Shown here: positions 15,785 through 25,029 of the stretch, one piece after another
Position numbering within the stretch: the first letter of the stretch is position 1
Layout: each line of letters starts with the position of its first letter
Assembly: GCA_029987235.1 (NCBI GenBank)
Contig: DALTWF010000003.1
Span: 1-64,000 of the forward strand
Length of the DNA stretch: 64,000 bases
Source: Methanocorpusculum sp.
GTDB taxonomy: Archaea > Halobacteriota > Methanomicrobia > Methanomicrobiales > Methanocorpusculaceae
Direction: 5' to 3'
Made by a program: the position numbers and the translations under genes
The notes under the pieces: generated by a model
Told to the model about the DNA's origin: nothing
Seen by the model: the letters and a program-made list of their open reading frames with translations, nothing else
Database searches by the model: none

Positions 15785-16645
15785 ATGAAATCCTGTTTAA
15801 TCGTCGAAGGCGGAGGTATGAAATGTGCACACTCTGCGGGGGTGCTTGACCGTTTCATTGATGAAAATATTACATTCGACGAGGTAATCGGTGTCTCGGC
15901 AGGAGCTGCAAATGCGGCCTCATATCTTGCCGGACAGAGGGGAAGAAACCTGCGGTTTTACACGACCCATATGCATGAACCGGAATATATGGGTGTGAAA
16001 AACTTTATTCTTCACGGCCAGTACTTTAATCTGCAGTATATCTACGGGACACTGACCAACAAAGACGGAGCAGATGCTATTGATTATCCGGCGGTTTGCA
16101 GAAATCCGGCAGAATTATACATTACAGCAACCGAGGCGGAAAGCGGATGCGCCCGCTATTTTTCCAAAACCGAGATGAATCAGGATGATTATCGGGCGAT
16201 TATGGCGGGCTGCTGTCTTCCGGTTATGTGCAGACCGATAGAAATTGACGGGCGGCATTATTATGACGGGGGGGTTGCCGATTCGATTCCGATTGAAAAA
16301 GCATTAGCAGACGGCTGCGATAAAATTGTGCTTCTTCTTGCAAATGAACGGGGATTTGTCCGTCAGCCGCAGAAATACAAGGTGCTGTACCATATTTTAC
16401 TGCATAAATTTCCGGAGACGGTGAAAAAAATCGATTCACGATATCTGCGCTACCGAAAAACACTTGACTTTATTATGCAGCTGGAAAAGGAGGGCAGGGT
16501 CTTTGTAATCTGTCCGTCTGATTTGTGCGGGGTGACGACAAGTTCAATGGATGATTTCGCGCATCAGAAACTTTACGAACAGGGTATCAGGGATTTTGAG
16601 TCGGTAAAAGATGCGCTCTATTCCTATCTGAATAAATCCGAATGA
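15785..16645 (+). CDS. Patatin-like phospholipase
   Basis: 286 residues. The N-terminus has the oxyanion-hole glycine motif VEGGGMKCAHSAGVL, the nucleophile elbow GVSAG (Ser about residue 39) and the catalytic dyad aspartate in YYDGGVADSIP (about residue 160). This is the RssA/YjjU-type bacterial patatin group, cytoplasmic serine lipases acting on acyl esters. The substrate is unknown. The ATG directly follows the A/T-rich aaataaatatacc, so the message may be leaderless. Confidence 0.9.
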   Translation: MKSCLIVEGGGMKCAHSAGVLDRFIDENITFDEVIGVSAGAANAASYLAGQRGRNLRFYTTHMHEPEYMGVKNFILHGQYFNLQYIYGTLTNKDGADAIDYPAVCRNPAELYITATEAESGCARYFSKTEMNQDDYRAIMAGCCLPVMCRPIEIDGRHYYDGGVADSIPIEKALADGCDKIVLLLANERGFVRQPQKYKVLYHILLHKFPETVKKIDSRYLRYRKTLDFIMQLEKEGRVFVICPSDLCGVTTSSMDDFAHQKLYEQGIRDFESVKDALYSYLNKSE

Positions 16646-16671
16646 AAAAAAAAAGTATTGATTAAATCCGT

Positions 16672-16833
16672 TTAGAATACGAGATTTAAGATGTAGATTA
16701 AAATACCGAGGATACCTGCGGTAATTAATACGTACGTTGGTTTGATGTGTATTGCCGTCTTTGTGTCTGCATCATAGTAGGTGACTAAACCTGCTGATGA
16801 GGACGGCCCTCTTTCTCCGGTCTTCTTTGCCAT
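16672..16833 (-). CDS. secG: Preprotein translocase Sec61-beta subunit
   Basis: 53 residues from the ATG at 16,833. The protein starts MAKKTGERGPSSSAGLVTYY, has the DADTKTAIHIKPTYVL amphipathic region and one C-terminal membrane span (ITAGILGILIYILNLVF). This is the exact layout of archaeal Sec61-beta, the small tail-anchored subunit of the SecYE-beta translocon. It is divergent from the amidohydrolase gene across a 50-base A/T-rich promoter region. Confidence 0.93.
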   Translation of the reverse strand: MAKKTGERGPSSSAGLVTYYDADTKTAIHIKPTYVLITAGILGILIYILNLVF

Positions 16834-16883
16834 ACCTTATTATATTATTCTTTCAAACATATAAAGCAGAAGGAAAAATCTGC

Positions 16884-17897
16884 ATGGGGCATGAAGAAAT
16901 CTATTCCGGACTTGCGTTCACCGGTCGCGAATTACTGCCTGAATCTGTTGATATAGCCGTAAATAACGGCAGAATTACAGAAATCACGCAGGCAGCAGGC
17001 GCGCCAAAACATATTATCATCCCGAAATTTTTCAATGCCCATACGCATCTTGCAGATACGGTGGCGATGGATTTACCGGTTGACCGGTCTTTAGCTGAAC
17101 TTGTTGCGCCCCCGAACGGATTAAAACACCGGATTCTCGCGCAGACCAAAGACTCTGACCTGGTTTCAGCCATGCGCGGTTCAATTGAGTTTATGAAAAT
17201 GTCAGGTACGGCAGGTTTTGCGGATTTCCGCGAGGGGGGTACGCACGGCGTCTCTTTACTGGAGGAGGCGGCGCGCGGTTCCGGGATGGAGGCAGTAATT
17301 CTCGGGCGCGACGGCGGAGAATGTGCTGCAGACGGCTGCGGGCTTTCAAGTGCGCACGGAACGGAAGAGGAGGCGCGCCTTCGCGATAAGGTGAAGAAAG
17401 CAGGCGGTATTTTTGCGGTGCACGCAGGAGAGAAAGGCACCGATGACATTGAAGACGCGTTTGCGCTTGAGCCGGATTTCATTGTGCATGCAACCCGTTT
17501 CAGACCGCAGGATATCAGGCAGACGGCAGATATGCAGATTCCGGTTGTTGTCTGCCCGCGTTCGAACTGGCAGCTTCATGTTGCGTGCGGCCCGCAGACG
17601 CCACCAATAAGAGAGCTGCTTGATGCGGGATGCAAAGTGTATTTAGGAACGGACAACTGCATGTTTGTGTCGCCTGATATGTGTGCCGAATGTGCTTTTG
17701 TGCATACGGTGTACAATCTCAAATCAGAGGAAATTCTGCGGGCCGCAGTCTGTGGAGCGGAACTTTCCAGCGGGCAGTGGGCAATTGAGAAAGGAAATCC
17801 CGCACGATTTTCGGTGCTTGATATAGGCTATGCAAAAACCTGGTCAAAGGATATTATTGCCTCGGTTTTTTCCAGAAGGGCGGTGCAAATCCGCTAA
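16884..17897 (+). CDS. Amidohydrolase-family metal-dependent hydrolase
   Basis: 337 residues from the ATG at 16,884 (MGHEEIYSGLAF); an upstream in-frame ATG at 16,797 would overlap the Sec61-beta gene and is less likely. Metal ligands of the cytosine-deaminase/ATZ-type amidohydrolase fold are visible: FFNAHTHL (about residue 52), VHAGEKG (about 185), HATRF, and LGTDNCMFV near the C-terminus. Substrates in this group are usually amino-heterocycles such as S-adenosylhomocysteine or cytosine; the exact one cannot be told from the sequence. Confidence 0.82.
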   Translation: MGHEEIYSGLAFTGRELLPESVDIAVNNGRITEITQAAGAPKHIIIPKFFNAHTHLADTVAMDLPVDRSLAELVAPPNGLKHRILAQTKDSDLVSAMRGSIEFMKMSGTAGFADFREGGTHGVSLLEEAARGSGMEAVILGRDGGECAADGCGLSSAHGTEEEARLRDKVKKAGGIFAVHAGEKGTDDIEDAFALEPDFIVHATRFRPQDIRQTADMQIPVVVCPRSNWQLHVACGPQTPPIRELLDAGCKVYLGTDNCMFVSPDMCAECAFVHTVYNLKSEEILRAAVCGAELSSGQWAIEKGNPARFSVLDIGYAKTWSKDIIASVFSRRAVQIR

Positions 17898-18020
17898 GAC
17901 GAAGTTTGTCCATTCGCTACATTTAAGAAAAGCAGTTACATATATATTAGTATATATGGATAATCAGTTGACTTCGGACTTCCCGAAAAATAGATTTGCC
18001 GCAAATGCGGCGTGGGCTTT

Positions 18021-19307
18021 ATGAGTGAAATAGTTTATATATACATATTAGTTTTTGTAGTTCTGCTGTCATTATCAGCATTTTTCTCCGCATCGGAAGT
18101 GGCTCTTGTCGGAATCAACCGTGCCAAAGTAAAAGCGCTTGCTGAAACCGAAAAAAGAGGAAAACTCCTTGATAAATTAAAGGAAAAACCGGACCATTTC
18201 CTGATTACGATTCTGATTGGAAACAATCTGGTAAATATCGGAGCAACCGCTCTTGCAACAAAAATTGCGCTTGATCTTTTCGGTGATGCGGGAGTTGCTG
18301 TTGCAACAGGTGTTGTGACTGTACTGGTCCTCATCTTCGGCGAAATCGGACCGAAAACCTATACCAACCACCATCAGGAAAAAATTGCCCTCCTGGTCTC
18401 CCCGGTGATTTACGTACTCACCCTGATTCTTTCACCGGTGTACTGGATAATGGATAAAATCAAGGGAATCGGAAAAGAAGAAGGCGAGGAATTACCGGCC
18501 GTTACCGAAGAGGAAATCAGAGAATGGATTGACGTAGGCGAAATGGAAGGCGCAATCGAAGAGGAAGAAAAAGAGATGATTTATTCCGTCCTCCGTTTCA
18601 ACGACACCACCGCAAAGGAAATCATGACACCGAGACCGGATGTTACCGCAATTGAAGACATTGTCACCGTTGAAGAAGCGGTAAAATACTTCAGAGACAC
18701 AGGATTCTCACGTTTTCCAATATATCATGAGAAAATCGACAATATAGTCGGTACACTTAATTTCAAGGATGTCTTCAATGCTTATGCTTCAGGAAAACTT
18801 AATGCGCCGGTAAAAACCCTGATGATTGACGTATACTGCGTGCCGGAATCCAAGAAAATCGATGAACTTCTCCGTGAACTGCAGGTACGCCGTCTTCACA
18901 TTGCCGTAGTTTTAGATGAATTCGGCGGCTTTTCCGGCGTGGTTACCTTTGAGGATGTCTTAGAGGAGTTAGTCGGCGATATTATGGATGAAACCGATAT
19001 TGACGAGGTCTCAGACATCATCGAAATCGGCAAAGGCATTTATATGATTGATGCACAGACCCGTGTCGCTCTATTAAACGAGGAATTCAGCATAACGCTT
19101 CCGGAAGACCCGGGAAATTATGAGACCATCGGAGGTCTCGTATTCTCCAGCCTCGGTCATATTCCCCGTCTCGGCGAGTCAATCACTGTCTGCGAAGAAG
19201 AAGAATGCGGACCGGTTACGCTTGTGGTCACCAAAATGCGGGGCAGACAGATTTTAAAGGTAAAACTGATGATGACCGTAAAAGAAGAACCGGAAAAAAC
19301 CGAATAA
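18021..19307 (+). CDS. CorC/CNNM-type transporter (DUF21-CBS-CorC)
   Basis: 428 residues from the ATG at 18,021; a GTG at 18,012 is an alternative. The N-terminal third is a DUF21 membrane domain with about four spans and the LVGINRAKVKAL cytoplasmic segment. A pair of CBS domains follows (MTPRPDVTAIEDIVTVEEAV and SKKIDELLRELQVRRLHIAV), then a CorC/HlyC domain at the C-terminus. Members move Mg2+, Co2+ or Na+ and sense adenine nucleotides through CBS. A small gccgcaaatgcggc hairpin lies just upstream of the ATG. Confidence 0.88.
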   Translation: MSEIVYIYILVFVVLLSLSAFFSASEVALVGINRAKVKALAETEKRGKLLDKLKEKPDHFLITILIGNNLVNIGATALATKIALDLFGDAGVAVATGVVTVLVLIFGEIGPKTYTNHHQEKIALLVSPVIYVLTLILSPVYWIMDKIKGIGKEEGEELPAVTEEEIREWIDVGEMEGAIEEEEKEMIYSVLRFNDTTAKEIMTPRPDVTAIEDIVTVEEAVKYFRDTGFSRFPIYHEKIDNIVGTLNFKDVFNAYASGKLNAPVKTLMIDVYCVPESKKIDELLRELQVRRLHIAVVLDEFGGFSGVVTFEDVLEELVGDIMDETDIDEVSDIIEIGKGIYMIDAQTRVALLNEEFSITLPEDPGNYETIGGLVFSSLGHIPRLGESITVCEEEECGPVTLVVTKMRGRQILKVKLMMTVKEEPEKTE

Positions 19308-19378
19308 CTTTTTTTTTATTTTTCCGCACCACATATAACAAACCTAATATCTCTCTGAGTATAAAACTATTTTTACCT

Positions 19379-20425
19379 ATGAATAAAGCACAGAAACGCT
19401 GGCTCATACTTTCCATCAGCATCAGCCTTGCTGTCATTCTTGTCGTTTTATTCATTACGTTTGACCCAGAATCAACGTTTGAGGCACTGCAGAAAGCAAA
19501 TCCGTGGATTATTGTCCTCGCGTTTGCCATGCACGTTGTGTCTCTTCTCTTCTGGGCGCTGCGCATCAAGTTGATGTGCCGCTCATTGGGATATAAAATC
19601 GGATTCGGGCACACATTCCGGCTTGTCTGCTCAAACATGTTTATCGCCTCGGTAACGCCGTCCCAGGTCGGGGGAGAACCGGTGCGCGTTTATGAAATCC
19701 ATAAAGCGGGCGTGCCTGCGGGTGACGCAACCGCGGTTGTTATTATGGAACGTGTGTTTGACGGGATTGTTTTAGTATTCTGCACCATTATCAGCGTGAT
19801 TCTGCTTGCTCTGGTCTTTACCTCGATTCAGCTGCCGCAAGGCTGGATTTACACCGCATACGCAGCGGCAGTGCTGTTTGCCGTCCTTCTCGGGCTGTTT
19901 TTTATTATCTCGAAAAAACCGGAGCTTGGCAAAAAACTCTGCAAAAAAGTCACCGGATTTTTCATCCGGAAATGGGATTTTGAAAAAAACGGAGCGTTTC
20001 AGGCAAAACTGGAGGGCGGTGTCGAGAATTTCTATACAACACTCGGACATTTCACCGGAAAATCCAGATCTGGCATGGCTTACGGGATGTTTTTCTCAAC
20101 CCTGTACTGGATTAACGAATTTATTATCACCTATGTGGTAATATTAGGTCTTGGCGTGCCGTTCAGCCTTGAGGCGTTCTTCCTTTCGTTTATCTTCCAG
20201 ATTCTGATTACGGTCATTTTAATGATTCCGCTGACACCGGGCGGTGCAGGAATTGCCGAAGTCTCGCTTGCCGGCTTTTACGCATTTATCGTGCCGTCTT
20301 CCGTTCTCGGCATTTTCGTTGTGATATGGCGTCTTATTATGTATTACTTCAATCTTGCAGTCGGATTTATTGCAAGTCTTCTGATTCTGCACCGTGAGGC
20401 AAAAGGAGAACCAAATGGAACCTAA
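19379..20425 (+). CDS. Flippase-like membrane protein (UPF0104/LPG synthase TM family), copy 1
   Basis: 348 residues from the ATG at 19,379, which follows a TATA-like gtataaaac. About eight hydrophobic spans are visible. Family hallmarks are LFWALRIKLMCRSLGYK, SVTPSQVGGEPVRVYEIHKAG, and IPLTPGGAGIAEVSLAGFYAF near the C-terminus. Relatives include the membrane half of lysylphosphatidylglycerol synthase and archaeal AglD-region proteins, thought to flip lipids or lipid-linked sugars. It forms a tandem pair with the next gene. Confidence 0.82.
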   Translation: MNKAQKRWLILSISISLAVILVVLFITFDPESTFEALQKANPWIIVLAFAMHVVSLLFWALRIKLMCRSLGYKIGFGHTFRLVCSNMFIASVTPSQVGGEPVRVYEIHKAGVPAGDATAVVIMERVFDGIVLVFCTIISVILLALVFTSIQLPQGWIYTAYAAAVLFAVLLGLFFIISKKPELGKKLCKKVTGFFIRKWDFEKNGAFQAKLEGGVENFYTTLGHFTGKSRSGMAYGMFFSTLYWINEFIITYVVILGLGVPFSLEAFFLSFIFQILITVILMIPLTPGGAGIAEVSLAGFYAFIVPSSVLGIFVVIWRLIMYYFNLAVGFIASLLILHREAKGEPNGT

Positions 20426-21458
20426 ATATAAAAAACTGCTCTGGATTTCGATAGGTCTTTCACTTGTCGTACTGCTTGTTGTCGTCATATTCACCTTCAA
20501 TGATGAAACCATTGAAGCGCTCAAAAACCTGCAGCCGCAGTATCTTTTATTTGCACTGGGGCTGCATATTCTTGCTCTTGTATTCTGGGGTCTGCGCATT
20601 CAGGTGCTGTCGCGTTCTCTCGGCTATAAAGTGCCGCTGTTTCACTGCGTAAACATGGCTGCAGCAGGTCAGCTGCTTGCCTCGATTACACCATCCAACA
20701 TCGGCGGTGAGCCGATTCGTATTCATGAATTATACAAGGCAAAAATCCCTCTTGCCGATTCCACAGCAATTGTTCTTGTCGAACGTCTTTTAGAGGCGTT
20801 CCTGCTGGTATTTGGTGTTATCGTCGGTATGACAATGTTTTCACTGATTTACAACAACGGCGAAATACCACAGGCGGTTATCACTGCTGCCTGGTGCGGA
20901 ACGGGATTTTTCGTTGCCATTCTTGTGGTATTAATTCTGATGATGAGAAAGCCGTCGTTTATCAAAAAAGTCGGTCTGAAAATCACCGGTTTAATCACCA
21001 AAAAGATGAGTGAGGAAAAGCAGGAAAAGGTAAAAGGCGATGTTATAAAGGGAATTGACCAGTTTTATACAACATTCAGTCACTTTGCCGGAAAAGCCCG
21101 CTGGGGTCTTGTTGTCGGATTAATTCTCTCGTTTGCTTTCTGGGCATGTGAGTATTCGATTGCCTCGGTTATTCTTGTCGGTCTCGGCTATCCGCCAAAC
21201 ATTCTGCTTTCGATTGTTTTCCAGTTAATCATCGCGGTAATCTTGATGATTCCGCTGACACCGGGAAGCGCAGGAATTGCCGAACTCTGCTATACCGCAT
21301 TTTATTCCCTGATTATGCCGACTTCGGTTATCGGTCTTTTCGTGGTTCTGCTGCGTATGATTCTGTATTATTCAAATCTGCTCCTCGGATTTATCGCCAG
21401 TTTCATTATTGTAAAACGGGAAGCGGCAAATCAGGAAGTTATTCATGAACCGGATTAG
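20415..21458 (+). CDS. Flippase-like membrane protein (UPF0104/LPG synthase TM family), copy 2
   Basis: 347 residues from the ATG at 20,415, preceded by AAAGGAGAA and overlapping the previous gene by 11 bases. It repeats the same blocks as its neighbour: VFWGLRIQVLSRSLGYK, SITPSNIGGEPIRIHELYKA and IPLTPGSAGIAELCYTAFYSL. The two are ancient tandem duplicates. A following FkbM methyltransferase overlaps its end, so the trio may handle a membrane lipid or glycan (inference). Confidence 0.82.
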   Translation: MEPKYKKLLWISIGLSLVVLLVVVIFTFNDETIEALKNLQPQYLLFALGLHILALVFWGLRIQVLSRSLGYKVPLFHCVNMAAAGQLLASITPSNIGGEPIRIHELYKAKIPLADSTAIVLVERLLEAFLLVFGVIVGMTMFSLIYNNGEIPQAVITAAWCGTGFFVAILVVLILMMRKPSFIKKVGLKITGLITKKMSEEKQEKVKGDVIKGIDQFYTTFSHFAGKARWGLVVGLILSFAFWACEYSIASVILVGLGYPPNILLSIVFQLIIAVILMIPLTPGSAGIAELCYTAFYSLIMPTSVIGLFVVLLRMILYYSNLLLGFIASFIIVKREAANQEVIHEPD

Positions 21459-22269
21459 TCTGTATGACCAAATCCATTACTCGTTTACGAAAAACAAGCG
21501 TACCGAAGACTTTTACCGCGGGGTGTATGAAAAAATCCGCGCCCGCTTTTACGACCGGCGTACAGATACGCTGAAAGTCGGTTCCTTAACGCTTCCTATG
21601 CTTTCGCATTCGGCAAAGCCCACGCGTGAAGAGGTGTATTATGCAATGGAAATCGTAGATATTCTCTACCCGGGGCTTTTTGGGCGGTATCACTATTCGG
21701 ATGAGGGACCGTATGAATGGGGGAGTGTTGAGATACGCCCGGGCGCAAACGTCTTTGACTGCGGGGCGAATCTGGGTATTTTTTCAGTGTTTGCAGCATG
21801 GAAGGGTGCAAATGTCTATGCATTTGAGCCGATAGGAGAAGCACGCAAAATTCTTTATCAGACGATTTCCCTAAACCCAGGACTTCCCGGGAAAATCCAT
21901 GTCGAGCCGTATGCGGTGGGAAAAGAGGAGGGAACGGCCGAATTTACCATTCTGGACGGTACACTGGTCGGCTCGTCCATGGTTTTACAGCAGCAGGGAA
22001 GGCATGAACATGTACAGATGACGACAATAGACGCATTCTGCGAAAAAAACAGCGTACACTGTGATTTCATCAAAGCAGACATAGAAGGTGCCGAGCGGCT
22101 GATGCTTGAAGGCGCGCAACATACGTTGAAAAACGATGCGCCGATGCTTTCCGTCTGCACGTATCACCTCCCTGACGACCCTGATGTGCTGAAAAATCTC
22201 GTCCGGTGCGCAAATCCGGGCTATGTGTTTGTTGAAAAGTGGAAGAAGTTTTACGCAGTCTGCAGATAA
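21445..22269 (+). CDS. FkbM-family methyltransferase
   Basis: 274 residues. The SAM-binding motif I is VFDCGANLGIFSVFAAWKGA (about residues 105-124), followed by VYAFEP; DFIKADIEGAE (about 210) is the FkbM-type motif after the central strand. FkbM enzymes O-methylate sugars or small molecules. It overlaps the preceding flippase-like gene by 14 bases. Confidence 0.85.
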   Translation: MNRISLYDQIHYSFTKNKRTEDFYRGVYEKIRARFYDRRTDTLKVGSLTLPMLSHSAKPTREEVYYAMEIVDILYPGLFGRYHYSDEGPYEWGSVEIRPGANVFDCGANLGIFSVFAAWKGANVYAFEPIGEARKILYQTISLNPGLPGKIHVEPYAVGKEEGTAEFTILDGTLVGSSMVLQQQGRHEHVQMTTIDAFCEKNSVHCDFIKADIEGAERLMLEGAQHTLKNDAPMLSVCTYHLPDDPDVLKNLVRCANPGYVFVEKWKKFYAVCR

Positions 22270-22305
22270 CTCTGTTCCTGCGTGTTTTTTTTTCCGCCGT
22301 TCTTT

Positions 22306-23670
22306 TTAGATAAACATCAAAATTATATTTGAAACCATAATCACCAGAATACACAGCGGTGCGATATATTTTATCATAACCACAAACATCTTTTTCCAGT
22401 GAAAAACCTGTCCGTTTGATACGACTTCATCAGTAATGATTTTCGTATCAATCACCCAGCCGACAAAGAAACAGCACAGCAGCGCTGCTGTCGGCAGGAG
22501 GAAATTACTTACAAACAAGTCAAGTGCATCCAGTATCGAGTTGCCGAATATGGTGAAGTTTTTCCAGACTGAATAACCGAGATTTACTACTATTGAAAGT
22601 AATGCTGCCGCACTGCATATCACAGCAACTGCTTTTTTACGGCTCATGCGATATTTTGACTCGAGGACTGCAACGGGAACTTCAATCAGCGAAAACACTG
22701 AAAGAAGAGCTGCTAAAAACACAATGACAAAAAATATTGTCCCTGCAATAATTCCGGAGTTCGGCAGACCAGCAAGGGCCTGAGGAATTTCCTCAAACAA
22801 TAGTCTGTTGCCGCTCCCAAGTGATTCAGGATTTCCTCCGGAAAAGGTAAAGACCATCGGAACAATAAGAATCATTGCCAGAAGGGCAGCTCCAGTATCA
22901 AAAATTTCAATGGAATGAACAGATGATTCAATATTTTCCTTCTTTGCAAGGTACATACCGTAAGTGATATAGATACCGCATCCGATACTCAGTGAGAAAA
23001 ATACCTGCCCGAGTGCCGCAACAACAGCATCAAAAGAGAATTTGGAGAAATCCGGTATCAGACAGTAGGCAAGCCCTTCAAGTCCGCCGGGGAGTGTCAG
23101 AACATAAACGGCAAGTCCTGCCATGCCAATAATCAGAATCGGGACAATGACAATACAAACCTTTTCCAGTCCTTTCTGGACTCCAAAGAGAAGAACAACA
23201 GCAGATATGGCGAATACAACAAGTGTCCAGAGGATTGGTTCAAAACCTGTGCTGAGATATTCCGAGAAAAAGGCACCGTTATCGGCTGCAAGTATCTGGC
23301 TTGAACCCGACATATAGGCAAAAGCGTATTTTAATACCCAGCCGGTAATAACTGTGTAGTATGATAATATCAGAAATGAAATAACAACCGGCAGAATCCC
23401 GGATATTTTACCTGTTTTTTTATGTTTTTCGCAGAGACAGAGAAATGCTTCCGATGTGCTTTTCCCTGTTTTACGTCCAATGGCACATTCTGCAATCATC
23501 AGGGTGAATCCAAGAGTTACAACAAAGACGAGGTAGATGAGGACAAAGACGCCTCCTCCGTATTTTGCAGCAAGGTAGGGGAACCGCCAGATATTTGCAA
23601 GCCCTATTGCCGCGGCTGATGCGGTGAGAACAAAGCCGATTCTGGTCGCAAATTTGTGTGATTCAGCCAT
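22306..23670 (-). CDS. NSS-family Na+-dependent amino acid symporter
   Basis: 454 residues and about eleven to twelve hydrophobic spans. The N-terminal signature GLANIWRFPYLAAKYGGGVF is the unwound TM1 substrate/sodium site of the neurotransmitter:sodium symporter (LeuT) family; KKENIESSVHSIEIFDTGAALLA matches the TM6-7 region. It should import an amino acid with sodium. Its 3' end meets the FkbM gene across a T-rich 36-base spacer; its 5' end lies about 100 bases from the provirus edge. Confidence 0.93.
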   Translation of the reverse strand: MAESHKFATRIGFVLTASAAAIGLANIWRFPYLAAKYGGGVFVLIYLVFVVTLGFTLMIAECAIGRKTGKSTSEAFLCLCEKHKKTGKISGILPVVISFLILSYYTVITGWVLKYAFAYMSGSSQILAADNGAFFSEYLSTGFEPILWTLVVFAISAVVLLFGVQKGLEKVCIVIVPILIIGMAGLAVYVLTLPGGLEGLAYCLIPDFSKFSFDAVVAALGQVFFSLSIGCGIYITYGMYLAKKENIESSVHSIEIFDTGAALLAMILIVPMVFTFSGGNPESLGSGNRLLFEEIPQALAGLPNSGIIAGTIFFVIVFLAALLSVFSLIEVPVAVLESKYRMSRKKAVAVICSAAALLSIVVNLGYSVWKNFTIFGNSILDALDLFVSNFLLPTAALLCCFFVGWVIDTKIITDEVVSNGQVFHWKKMFVVMIKYIAPLCILVIMVSNIILMFI

Positions 23671-23776
23671 AGATAATTATTCACATTATTGTTCCTGAGA
23701 AATATTATATTTATCTGAATCGTAAACAGAGATGAGGAAAAATACAGTCTTTCTTTGGTAAAAATACGTTGAAAAG

Positions 23777-23827
23777 TGCGAAGGAAGGGATTTGAACCCC
23801 AGAATCACTACTGAACTAGCCCCTGAA
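23777..23827 (-). pseudogene. 3' half of the host tRNA-Leu(CAG), split by the provirus
   Basis: Read on the minus strand this is the anticodon loop TTCAGGG, the 3' anticodon stem GCTAG, a variable arm (TCA-GTAG-TGA), the T arm with TTCAAAT loop, the acceptor strand CCTTCGC and the discriminator A. The 5' side does not fold with it. The matching 5' half (acceptor GCGAAGG, anticodon stem CTAGC) is at 58,525-58,565. The acceptor (7/7) and anticodon stem (5/5) pair perfectly. One U-U pair at the base of the T stem may be early decay. Confidence 0.85.
23821..23827. other. attL core
   Basis: ccctgaa, flanked on the host side by ctagc and on the provirus side by tatac. The host arms (ctagc here, gctag at the right end) are a perfect inverted repeat around the core, as expected for a tyrosine-recombinase crossover site. 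The reconstructed attP is tttata-ccctgaa-tatact, also a partial palindrome. Confidence 0.8.
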
Positions 23828-23877
23828 TATACTGCTGTCCAACGGCATTATATACCACGCACCACCAATATAAGTGT

Positions 23878-25029
23878 ATGACATCTTCGGCAAACATAGA
23901 TGACTATCCAAAGCTTCTCAACCCTGCCCTAATCCGCGGCGTATCTGAAAAAAACGCCACTCTCCTGCGCCGTTTCATAGACCGCCAGCGATTGAACGGA
24001 GTTAGCCTGAACGCAATAAACACCGGAGTGCACCGCCTCTCGTCCTGGATACGGACAATAGGAAAAGACGACGCCCTCGAATGGACCATAGAAGACATAG
24101 AATCCGCCTACCTGCATAAATCCGACGAAACGTCACGAGGATATCGTAGCAATACCACATTAGACGGCGAACTGCGAATATTAAAACAGTTCTGGCACTT
24201 CCTGAACCCCGATAAACCACCGGTTACCATCCGCCGCAAACCCACCAAACTCAGCATCGCCAACAGCGACATCGCCAGCACGGAACAAATCCTGCAGATG
24301 CGTGACGCCGCAGAACGAGCCGGAGACATCCGCGGCGCCGCCATGATAATGGCCCTTCTTGGCACCGGCTGCCGCGTATCAGAACTCCTCGACGCAAATA
24401 TAAAGGATTTGACAATCGGCCGCCAATTTGCGATTATTTCAGTCGATGGAAAAACAGGCCAGAGAAAAGTCCCATTTGTAACTGGCCTCCCCGAACTTCA
24501 GCGCTGGGTCAATATGCATCCCGTAAGGTTGCCAGACGGAACCGTTGATCCACAAGCCCCGCTTTTTGTAACCTACCAATCCCGAGGCCACACAACCGAC
24601 CGCCTGAGCAAACGCCGCGCTGACTATATCATGGACAAATACAAAAAGGCAGCCGGAATCCCTGACCACGTCAAAGCTCACCCGCATGCACTCCGGCACC
24701 GGGGCGCGACCGAAGACGCCAGGAACCTGACCCAGAAAGAACTCTGCCTCAAATATGGCTGGAGCGGCTACAGCGACATGCCGAAACGCTACACCCACAC
24801 CGACCAGGCCCAACTCGAACGAACCATCCTCGAAGCTGCCGGCATCCGCCTGCCGCAGGAACCACCGAAAACAAAAACCGTTACCCAGTGCCCCCGCTGC
24901 GGAGCGGTAAACCGCGCCGGCGCCATGTTCTGCGACGTCTGCAGCCTGCCGCTGAATAGAGACTTTGAGATTGACCTCATCAAGACGAAACAAACAATAA
25001 GAACAATCGCAGACGATAAACAGGATTAG
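23878..25029 (+). CDS. int: Tyrosine recombinase (integrase) with C-terminal zinc ribbon
   Basis: 383 residues. An N-terminal SAM-like core-binding domain (about 20-120) precedes the catalytic domain. Catalytic residues are visible as Arg in LGTGCRVSELL (about 167), HPHALRHRGA (His-x-x-Arg, about 263-270) and the nucleophile Tyr in DMPKRYTHTD (about 303). After the catalytic domain lies an added CPRC...CDVC zinc ribbon (about 340-357), more common in archaeal and transposon-associated recombinases. It begins about 50 bases from the attL core and should catalyse integration into, and excision from, the tRNA-Leu anticodon loop. Confidence 0.93.
   Translation: MTSSANIDDYPKLLNPALIRGVSEKNATLLRRFIDRQRLNGVSLNAINTGVHRLSSWIRTIGKDDALEWTIEDIESAYLHKSDETSRGYRSNTTLDGELRILKQFWHFLNPDKPPVTIRRKPTKLSIANSDIASTEQILQMRDAAERAGDIRGAAMIMALLGTGCRVSELLDANIKDLTIGRQFAIISVDGKTGQRKVPFVTGLPELQRWVNMHPVRLPDGTVDPQAPLFVTYQSRGHTTDRLSKRRADYIMDKYKKAAGIPDHVKAHPHALRHRGATEDARNLTQKELCLKYGWSGYSDMPKRYTHTDQAQLERTILEAAGIRLPQEPPKTKTVTQCPRCGAVNRAGAMFCDVCSLPLNRDFEIDLIKTKQTIRTIADDKQD

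Noticed and set aside
15696..15830. 45-residue N-terminal extension of desulfoferrodoxin
   Set aside because: The extension has no family likeness and covers the promoter; the ATG at 15,695 gives the usual N-terminus.
17956..18024. 22-codon leader peptide ending in an ATGA overlap with the CorC-like gene
   Set aside because: The only good TATA-like boxes lie at or just before its ATG, so the transcript would probably begin downstream of it.
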